Below, piece after piece: positions 54,579 to 64,000 of a DNA stretch of 64,000 nucleotides. The notes beneath the pieces were generated by a model, which had not been told where the DNA came from, searched no databases, and was given only the letters and a program-made list of their open reading frames with translations. Numbering within the stretch: the stretch's first letter is position 1; each line of letters starts with the position of its first letter. Both the position numbers and the translations under genes were made by a program. Source of the stretch: Zeus faber (Eukaryota; Chordata; Actinopteri; Zeiformes; Zeidae); assembly GCA_960531495.1 (NCBI GenBank), contig CAUIJY010000068.1, forward strand, positions 1,984,001 to 2,048,000, in the 5' to 3' direction.

Positions 54579-54739
54579 TGGTTGTGTGTTTGGGCGCCGC
54601 GCCCCTGCATCGATCTGGTCGCGATTCGCCTCTCTCCCAGTGCCAAAACTTATATTCACAAATACACCACACAATAGGCCTAGGGCTTGCGGGATGGGTG
54701 GGGTGCAAGCTATATAGGTGGGGATGCAGCGGGCAGCTG

Positions 54740-55587
54740 CCATCTTGCCTGTCACGCTCCTGCCCCAGCGTGCTTCTCGTCCGTTACGAAATGTTAATCC
54801 GACTCATATTGGCTTAGAATGCATACACTCGCACACGAATCCTACTCCAAGCAACACTCCACCAGACCAGGGTCTGCGGGGCAGGAGGGGTGTGAGTGAT
54901 TCAGGGTCGACTTGCCTGAAGGACTTGCATCCCCAACCCCGCAATTTTGACTGCAATAGGCAACAGTACACATTTAGCACTGGGGTTTTCCGGGATGGAC
55001 AGACAGGCGGTCCTATCACACACACACACACATGCACACACCACCACACCTTCTTTGAATGCACCCCAGCAGCCTTCTGGTTGCATTACTCTCCTTTTCT
55101 CCCTCATTTACTGCCATAACTATGACAGGAAGAGGCCAGGTGACCATTTGTCATTCCAGTTTTCCTGGACCTAATCAACTGTTTTTCATTACATGTTGTC
55201 GTCCAATGTTAATTTTTTTGTGTAAATGTTTTCAGGTTCTATGTTTAATTGTCTCACCGGCCATGATTCTCTCCCTCTTGGGGTAGTGATCAGTTGTTTA
55301 TAGACCCAAACATGATAAATAGTTTTCCAAAGAGGGGGGTTGGTGGTGGTTCTCTTTGACCAAAAACTGTGCTCTTGTCATCCTACAGGTCATCCACTGG
55401 ACAGAATTATTGCAGCAGTTCTTGATGATTTAAGAATTAATAAAGTTTTGCATTGCAGGTGGAGAACTTGAGCTACACTTGCGGACTAACTCTGTCCTAG
55501 ATGCAATGGCATGCAAATACTCTTTGTTGTATACCCAGCATGCTGACAGGATGGGTTGAAAATAAATAAATAAAAAATAAAATCTCC
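54740..55587. other. Intergenic DNA before satellite II
   Basis: Contains a short (CA)n patch (about 55,016-55,034) and an (AAAT)n patch (about 55,562-55,582). No gene recognised. A short stretch near 55,590-55,630 already resembles the satellite II core. Confidence 0.5.
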
Positions 55588-56590
55588 ACAAATTACTCTG
55601 TGTGGCAGGATCAGACAAAAGGTCAAACATGTATTTGTCGAGTTAAAAAACGCATTTTCAGCCCATTTAAACGTCGAAAAGGCGGATCGGTTAAACGCTA
55701 CAGTCATTACTCTGTGTGACAGTGTCAGGCAGTTTAAATACTATGATGAACTAGTATGTGCTGCTAAAGTGTTGTTTGTCAAACAGTTGTAGGTCCTTCT
55801 AACATTTATTTTTCGAGTAATGATTATTTTTATCAACGTCTGCACATGTGGGAAAAAAGTGTTGTCTGTCAACGAGTTTTAGGCTCATATAAAATGTATT
55901 TTTCGAGTTATGAGTATTTTCAGAATTTTGGACGGTTTGCTGCCTTGCTGAACTAGAGAAACACCGAACCAATGTCTCTTTATAGGTGAATGATTCAGAA
56001 TGCTGCAGTACACCACATAATTTTAATTAATATGAGGAACAATTATGTGCTTAAGTCTTTCTCAAAGACAGTTTAAATACAATGATAAACTAGTATGTGC
56101 TGCCAAAGTCTTGTTTGTCAACCAGTTTTAGGCCCATATAAAATGTATTTTTCGAGTTCTGATAATTTTCATCAAAGTCTACACATGTGGGAAAAAACGC
56201 ATTTTCAGTCGATTTAAACGTCGAAAAGGCGAATCGGTTAAACGCTTAAGTCATTACTCCATGTGACAGTGTCAGACAGTTTAAATACAATGATGAACTA
56301 GTATGTGCTGCTAAAGTGTTGTTTGTCAACCAGTTTTAGGCCCATATAAAATGTATTTTTCGAGTTATGATCATTTTCAGAACTTTGGATCGTTTGCTGT
56401 CTAGCTGAATTAGAGAAACACCGAACCATTGTCTCTTTGTAGGCGCATGATTTAGAATGCTGCAGTACACCATATAACTTTAATGAATATGAGGAACTAT
56501 TATGTGCTTCTTAAGTCTTTCTCAAAGACAGTTTAAATACAATGATAAACTAGTATGTGCTGCCAAAGTCTTGTTTGTCAACCAGTTTTA

Positions 56591-59500
56591 GGCCCATATA
56601 AAATGTATTTTTCGAGTTCTGATAATTTTCATCAAAGTCTACACATGTGGGAAAAAACGCATTTTCAGTCGATTTAAACGTCGAAAAGGCGAATCGGTTA
56701 AACGCTTAAGTCATTACTCCATGTGACAGTGTCAGACAGTTTAAATACAATGATGAACTAGTATGTGCTGCTAAAGTGTTGTTTGTCAACCAGTTTTAGG
56801 CCCATATAAAATGTATTTTTCGAGTTATGATCATTTTCAGAAATTTGGACGATTTGCTGTCTAGCTGAATTTGAGAAACACCGAACCATTGCCTCTTTGT
56901 AGGTGCATGATTTAGAATGCTGCAGTACACCATATAACTTTAATTAATATGAGGAACAATTATGTGCTTCTTAAGTCTTTCGCAAAGACAGTTTAAATAC
57001 AATGATAAACTAGTATGTGCTGCTAAAGCGTTGTTTGTCAACCAGTTTTAGGCCCATATAAAATGTATTTTTCGAGTTATGATAATTTTCATCAAAGTCT
57101 ACACATGTGGGAAAAAACGCATTTTCAGCCGATTTAAACGTCGAAAAGGCGGATCGGTTAAACGCTTCAGCCATTACTCTGTGACAGTGTCAGACAGTTT
57201 AAATACAATGATAAACTAGTATGTGCTACTAAAGTCTTGTTTGTCAACCAGTTTTAGGCCCATATAAAATGTATTTTTCGAGTTCTGATAATTTTCATCA
57301 AAGTCTACACGTGGGAAAAAACGCATTTTCAGCCGATTTTAACGTCGATTTGGCGGAACGGTTAAACGCTTCAGTCATTACTCTATGTGACAGTGTCAGA
57401 CAGTTTAAATACAATGATAAACTAGTATGTGCTGCTAAAGTGTTGTTTGTCAACCAGTTTTAGGCCCATATAAAATGTATTTTTCGAGTTATGATCATTT
57501 TCAGAACTTTGGACGATTTGCTGTCTAGCTGAATTAGAGAAACACCGAACAATTGTCTCTTTGTAGGTGCATGATTTAGAATGCTGCAGTACACCATATA
57601 ACTTTAATTAATATGAGGAACAATTATGTGCTTCTTAAGTCTTTCGCAAAGACAGTTTAAATACAATGATGAACTAGTATGTGCTGCTAAAGTGTTGTTT
57701 GTCAACCAGTTTTAGGCCCATATAAAATGTATTTTTCGAGTTATGATCATTTTCAGAACTTTGGATCGTTTGCTGTCTAGCTGAATTAGAGAAACACCGA
57801 ACCATTGTCTCTTTGTAGGCGCATGATTTAGAATGCTGCAGTACACCATATAACTTTAATGAATATGAGGAACTATTATGTGCTTCTTAAGTCTTTCTCA
57901 AAGACAGTTTAAATACAATGATAAACTAGTATGTGCTGCCAAAGTCTTGTTTGTCAACCAGTTTTAGGCCCATATAAAATGTATTTTTCGAGTTCTGATA
58001 ATTTTCATCAAAGTCTACACATGTGGGAAAAAACGCATTTTCAGTCGATTTAAACGTCGAAAAGGCGAATCGGTTAAACGCTTAAGTCATTACTCCATGT
58101 GACAGTGTCAGACAGTTTAAATACAATGATGAACTAGTATGTGCTGCTAAAGTGTTGTTTGTCAACCAGTTTTAGGCCCATATAAAATGTATTTTTCGAG
58201 TTATGATCATTTTCAGAAATTTGGACGATTTGCTGTCTAGCTGAATTTGAGAAACACCGAACCATTGCCTCTTTGTAGGTGCATGATTTAGAATGCTGCA
58301 GTACACCATATAACTTTAATTAATATGAGGAACAATTATGTGCTTCTTAAGTCTTTCGCAAAGACAGTTTAAATACAATGATAAACTAGTATGTGCTGCT
58401 AAAGCGTTGTTTGTCAACCAGTTTTAGGCCCATATAAAATGTATTTTTCGAGTTATGATAATTTTCATCAAAGTCTACACATGTGGGAAAAAACGCATTT
58501 TCAGCCGATTTAAACGTCGAAAAGGCGGATCGGTTAAACGCTTCAGCCATTACTCTGTGACAGTGTCAGACAGTTTAAATACAATGATAAACTAGTATGT
58601 GCTACTAAAGTCTTGTTTGTCAACCAGTTTTAGGCCCATATAAAATGTATTTTTCGAGTTCTGATAATTTTCATCAAAGTCTACACGTGGGAAAAAACGC
58701 ATTTTCAGCCGATTTTAACGTCGATTTGGCGGAACGGTTAAACGCTTCAGTCATTACTCTATGTGACAGTGTCAGACAGTTTAAATACAATGATAAACTA
58801 GTATGTGCTGCTAAAGTGTTGTTTGTCAACCAGTTTTAGGCCCATATAAAATGTATTTTTCGAGTTATGATCATTTTCAGAACTTTGGACGATTTGCTGT
58901 CTAGCTGAATTAGAGAAACACCGAACAATTGTCTCTTTGTAGGTGCATGATTTAGAATGCTGCAGTACACCATATAACTTTAATTAATATGAGGAACAAT
59001 TATGTGCTTCTTAAGTCTTTCGCAAAGACAGTTTAAATACAATGATGAACTAGTATGTGCTGCTAAAGTGTTGTTTGTCAACCAGTTTTAGGCCCATATA
59101 AAATGTATTTTTCGAGTTATGATCATTTTCAGAACTTTGGATCGTTTGCTGTCTAGCTGAATTAGAGAAACACCGAACCATTGTCTCTTTGTAGGCGCAT
59201 GATTTAGAATGCTGCAGTACACCATATAACTTTAATGAATATGAGGAACTATTATGTGCTTCTTAAGTCTTTCTCAAAGACAGTTTAAATACAATGATAA
59301 ACTAGTATGTGCTGCCAAAGTCTTGTTTGTCAACCAGTTTTAGGCCCATATAAAATGTATTTTTCGAGTTCTGATAATTTTCATCAAAGTCTACACGTGG
59401 GAAAAAACGCATTTTCAGTCGATTTAAACGTCGAAAAGGCGAATCGGTTAAACGCTTAAGTCATTACTCCATGTGACAGTGTCAGACAGTTTAAATACAA

Positions 59501-60716
59501 TGATGAACTAGTATGTGCTGCTAAAGTGTTATTTGTCAACCAGTTTTTGGCCCATATAAAATGTATTTTTCGAGTTATGATCATTTTCAGAAATTTGGAC
59601 GATTTGCTTTCTAGCTGAATTTGAGAAACACCGAACCATTGCCTCTTTGTAGGTGCATGATTTAGAATGCTGCAGTACACCATATAACTTTAATTAATAT
59701 GAGGAACAATTATGTGCTTCTTAAGTCTTTCGCAAAGACAGTTTAAATACAATGATAAACTAGTATGTGCTGCTAAAGCGTTGTTTGTCAACCAGTTTTA
59801 GGCCCATATAAAATGTATTTTTCGAGTTATGATAATTTTCATCAAAGTCTACACATGTGGGAAAAAACGCATTTTCAGCCGATTTAAACGTCGAAAAGGC
59901 GGATCGGTTAAACGCTTCAGCCATTACTCTGTGACAGTGTCAGACAGTTTAAATACAATGATAAACTAGTATGTGCTACTAAAGTCTTGTTTGTCAACCA
60001 GTTTTAGGCCCATATAAAATGTATTTTTCGAGTTCTGATAATTTTCATCAAAGTCTACACGTGGGAAAAAACGCATTTTCAGCCGATTTTAACGTCGATT
60101 TGGCGGAACGGTTAAACGCTTCAGTCATTACTCTATGTGACAGTGTCAGACAGTTTAAATACAATGATAAACTAGTATGTGCTGCTAAAGTGTTGTTTGT
60201 CAACCAGTTTTAGGCCCATATAAAATGTATTTTTCGAGTTATGATCATTTTCAGAACTTTGGACGATTTGCTGTCTAGCTGAATTAGAGAAACACCGAAC
60301 AATTGTCTCTTTGTAGGTGCATGATTTAGAATGCTGCAGTACACCATATAACTTTAATTAATATGAGGAACAATTATGTGCTTCTTAAGTCTTTCGCAAA
60401 GACAGTTTTAATACAATGATAAACTAGTATGTGCTGCTAAAGTGTTGTTTGTCAACCAGTTTTAGGCCCATATAAAATGTATTTTTCGAGTTATGATCAT
60501 TTTCAGAAATTTGGACGATTTGCTGTCTAGCTGAATTTGAGAAACACCGAACCATTGCCTCTTTGTAGGTGCATGATTTAGAATGCTGCAGTACACCATA
60601 TAACTTTAATTAATATGAGGAACAATTATGTGCTTCTTAAGTCTTTCGCAAAGACAGTTTAAATACAATGATAAACTAGTGTGTGCTGCTAAAGTGTTGT
60701 TTGTCAACCAGTTTTA
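56591..60716 (+). repeat. Six-monomer higher-order repeat, three copies (1,376/1,376/1,374 bp)
   Basis: Unit order A1-B-A1-A2-B-B. Copies start at 56,591, 57,967 and 59,343; the next A1 is at 60,717. Corresponding monomers in successive copies are almost identical, whereas neighbouring monomers within a unit differ, the definition of a higher-order repeat. Differences seen include ACATGTGGG against ACGTGGG in the first A1 of the third copy and a GTTTGTC/ATTTGTC change at 59,530. From 60,717 the order becomes A1-A2-B and then irregular. Confidence 0.93.
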
Positions 60717-61259
60717 GGCCCATATAAAATGTATTTTTCGAGTTCTGATAATTTTCATCAAAGTCTACACATGTGGGAAAAAACGCATTTTCAGCCGATT
60801 TAAACGTCGAAAAGGCGGATCGGTTAAACGCTTCAGCCATTACTCTGTGACAGTGTCAGACAGTTTAAATACAATGATAAACTAGTATGTGCTACTAAAG
60901 TCTTGTTTGTCAACCAGTTTTAGGCCCATATAAAATGTATTTTTCGAGTTCTGATAATTTTCATCAAAGTCTACACGTGGGAAAAAACGCATTTTCAGCC
61001 GATTTTAACGTCGATTTGGCGGAACGGTTAAACGCTTCAGTCATTACTCTATGTGACAGTGTCAGACAGTTTAAATACAATGATAAACTAGTATGTGCTG
61101 CTAAAGTGTTGTTTGCCAACCAGTTTTAGGCCCATATAAAATGTATTTTTCGAGTTATGATCATTTTCCGAACTTTGGACCGTTCGCTGTCTAGCTGAAT
61201 TAGAGAAACACCGAACCATTGTCTCTTTGTAGGCGCATGATTCAGAATACTGCAGTACA

Positions 61260-62160
61260 GCATAGAAATTTAATTAATATGATGAACTATTATGTGCTTC
61301 TTAAGTGTTTCTCACAGAGTTCTAGGCCCATCTAACATGTATTTGTGGAGTTATGATCATTTTCAGAACTTTGGACGATTTGCTGTCGAGCTGAATTAGA
61401 GAAACACCGAACCATTGTCTCTTTGTAGGTGAATGATTCAGAATGCTGCAGTACACCATATAACTTTAATTAATATGAGGAACAATTATTTTGCTTCTTA
61501 AGTCTTTCTCAAAGATAGTTTAAATACAATGATGAACTAGTATGTGCTGCTTATGTCTTGTTTGTCAACCAGTTTTAGGCCCATATAAAATGTATTTTTC
61601 GAGTTCTGATAATTTTCATCAAAGTCTACACATGTGGGAAAAAATGCATTTTTAGCTGATTTTAACGTCGATTTGGTGGAACGGTTAAACGCTTCAGTCA
61701 TTACTCTATGTGACAGTGTCAGACAGTTTAAATACAATGATAAACTAGTATGTGCTGCTAAAGTGTTGTTTGTCAGCCAGTTTTAGGCCCTTATAAAATG
61801 TATTTTTCGAGTTATGATCATTTTCAGAACTTTGGACGATTTGCTGTCGAGCTGAATTAGAGAAACACCGAACAATTGTTTCTTTGTAGGTGCATGATTC
61901 AGTATACTGCAGTACAGCATAGAAATTTAATTAATATGATGAACTATTATGTGCTTCTTAAGTGTTTCTCACAGAGTTCTAGGCCCATCTAACATGTATT
62001 TGTGGAGTTATGATCATATTCAGAACTTTGGACGATTTGCTGTCGAGCTGAAATAGAGAAACACCGAACCATTGTCTCTTTGTAGGTGCATGATTTAGAA
62101 TGCTGCAGTACACCATATAACTTTAATTAATATGAGGAACAATTATTTTGCTTCTTAAGT
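61260..62160 (+). repeat. Rearranged satellite II segment with truncated B variant
   Basis: A variant phrase GTTCTAGGCCCATCTAACATG and TTTGTGGAG appears at about 61,318 and again at about 61,975, replacing the normal monomer junction and lacking the shared TTTAAATACAATGAT tail. It is a B monomer with an internal deletion that was itself copied. Confidence 0.75.
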
Positions 62161-64000
62161 CTTTCTCAAAGACAGTTTAAATACAATGATAAACTAGTAT
62201 GTGCAGCTAAAGTCTTGTTTGTCAACCAGTTTTAGGCCCATATAAAATGTATTTTTCGAGTTCTGATAATTTTCATCAATGTCTTCACGTGGGAAAAAAC
62301 GCATTTTCAGTCGATTTAAACGTCGATTTGGCGGAACGGTTAAACGCTTCAGTCATTACTCTATGTGACAGTGTCGTTCAGTTTAAATACAATGATGAAC
62401 TAGTATGTGCTGCTAAAGTCTTGTTTGTCAACCAGTTTTAGGCCCATATAAAATGTATTTTTCGAGTTCTGATAATTTTCATCAAAGTCTACACGTGGGA
62501 AAAAACGCATTTTCAGTCGATTTAAACGTCGAAAAGGCGAATCGGTTGAACGCTTCAGTCATTACTCTATGTGACAGTGTCAGAAAGTGTAAATACAATG
62601 ATAAACTAGTATGTGCTGCTAATGTGTTGTTTGCCAACCAGTTTTAGGCCCATATAAAATGTATTTTTCGAGTTACGATCATTTTCCGAACTTTGGACCG
62701 TTTGCTGTCTAGCTGAATTAGAGAAACACCGAACCATTGTCTCTTTGTAGGCGCATGATTTAGAATGCTGCAGTACACCATATAACTTTAATGAATATGA
62801 GGAACTATTATGTGCTTCTTAAGTCTTTCTCAAAGACAGTTTAAATACAATGATAAACTAGTATGTGCTGCTAAAGTCTTGTTTGTCAACCAGTTTTAGG
62901 CCCATAAAAAATGTATTTTTCGAGTTCTGATCATTTTCATCAAAGTCTACACATGTGGGAAAAAATGCATATTAAGCCGATTTTAACGTCGATTTGGTGG
63001 AACGGTTAAACGCTTCAGTCATTACTCTATGTGACAGTGTCAGACAGTTTAAATACAATGATCAACTTGTATGTGCTGCTAAAGTGTTGTTTGTCAAACA
63101 GTTTTAGGCCCATATAAAATGTATTTTTCGAGTTCTGATAATTTTCATCAAAGTCTACACGTGGGAAAAAACGCATTTTCAGCCGATTTTAACGTCGATT
63201 TGGCGGAACGGTTAAACGCTTCAGTCATTACTCTATGTGACAGTGTCAGACAGTTTAAATACAATGATAAACTAGTATGTGCTGCTAAAGTGTTGTTTGT
63301 CAAACAGTTTTAGGTCCATATAAAATGTATTTTTCGAGTTATGATCATTTTCAGAACTTTGGACGATTTGCTGTCTAGCTGAATTAGAGAAACACCGAAC
63401 AATTGTCTCTTTGTAGGTGCATGATTTTGAATGCTGCAGTACACCATATAACTTTAATTAATATGAGGAACAATTATGTGCTTCTTAAGTCTTTCTCAAA
63501 GACAGTTTAAATACAATGATAAACTAGTATGTGCAGCTAAAGTCTTGTTTGTCAACCAGTTTTAGGCCCATATAAAATGTATTTTTCGAGTTATGATAAT
63601 TTTCATCAATGTCTACACGTGGGAAAAAACGCATTTTCAGTCGATTTAAACGTCGATTTGGCGGAACGGTTAAACGCTTCAGTCATTACTCTATGTGACA
63701 GTGTCAGTCAGTTTAAATACAATGATGAACTAGTATGTGCTGCTAAAGTCTTGTTTGTCAACCAGTTTTAGGCCCATATAAAATGTATTTTTCGAGTTCA
63801 GATAATTTTCATCAAAGTCTACACGTGGGAAAAAACGCATTTTCAGTCGATTTAAACGTCGATTTGGCGGAACGGTTAAACACTTCAGCCATTACTCTAT
63901 GTGACAGTGTCAGACAGTTTAAATACAATGATAAACTAGTATGTGCTGCTAAAGTCTTGTTTGTCAACCAGTTTTAGGCCCAAATAAAATGTATTTTTCG

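Larger units (their letters stand above)
55588..64000 (+). repeat. Satellite II array of two chimeric monomers (A about 206 bp, B about 252 bp)
   Basis: Both monomers start GGCCCATATAAAATGTATTT and end with GACAGTTTAAATACAATGAT...CAACCAGTTTTA, so they share about 110 bp. Between these, A carries the core GGGAAAAAACGCATTTTCAG...CGTCGA...CGGTTAAACGCTT...TTACTC, and B carries TTTGCTGTCTAGCTGAATTAG...CACCGAAC...CTGCAGTACACCATATAAC. A has two subtypes: A1 (GTCGAAAAGGCG) and A2 (GTCGATTTGGCGGAAC). Monomer starts seen: 56131 A1, 56339 B, 56591 A1, 56799 B, 57051 A1, 57257 A2, 57463 B, 57715 B, 57967 A1, and so on. The left edge (55,588-56,130) is diverged; the array runs off the window at 64,000. 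Confidence 0.96.

Noticed and set aside
55588-64000. CENP-B box in satellite II
   Set aside because: GTCGATTTGGCGGAACGG resembles the GC-rich half loosely, but the TTCG....A..CGGG core is not present as such.

Overview
The window looks like non-genic, repeat-dominated chromatin from a teleost fish, probably pericentromeric, subtelomeric or otherwise heterochromatic. The fish assignment rests on an L2-clade LINE with the familiar teleost 3' tail (TTTAGTCATTTAGCAGA), a Sushi-like Ty3/gypsy element, a class I-like endogenous retrovirus, a hAT relic, and many CA microsatellites. The species cannot be named from the sequence. I find no intact host protein-coding gene and no RNA gene. LAYOUT: (1) 1-30,684 is one giant satellite (satellite I) built from 4-bp-register blocks GAAA, GATTGAAA and GAATGAAA. 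Its + strand is almost free of C. It has nested higher-order repeats of about 0.83, 1.43, 2.02-2.04 and 4.46-4.64 kb. An L2 LINE (5,415-8,685, minus strand) sits inside it as a clean insertion. (2) 30,685-33,821 is a CA-rich edge followed by a Sushi-like LTR retrotransposon with 5-bp target duplications. (3) 34,000-40,550 holds a C20 run, a CpG-rich block, a foldback (inverted-repeat) element with 30-bp flanking direct repeats, an unrecognised AT-rich open frame, an L2 3' fragment, and scattered decayed exons of what I read as an SGNH/GDSL-hydrolase-like gene with a SANT-like block upstream. (4) 40,850-50,030 holds a small retroviral pol/env fragment, two copies of a long dispersed repeat (one arranged as an inverted pair), and a minus-strand ERV with a tRNA-Trp primer-binding site and one recognisable LTR. 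(5) 50,030-55,590 is degenerate intergenic DNA with a hAT transposon relic, a 21-bp repeat encoding leucine heptads, and a strong hairpin. (6) 55,590-64,000 is a second, unrelated satellite (satellite II), running off the window. It is made of two chimeric monomer types, about 206 and 252 bp, that share their flanks but have different cores. They are organised into a near-perfect six-monomer higher-order repeat of 1,374-1,376 bp (A-B-A-A-B-B). The most distinctive biology is in the two satellites: one C-depleted and open on the minus strand for hundreds of codons, the other a cassette-swapped higher-order array. The roughly 25 kb between them is a transposon graveyard rather than a gene cluster. 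The many long apparent reading frames in satellite I follow from its low-complexity sequence and should not be read as proteins.
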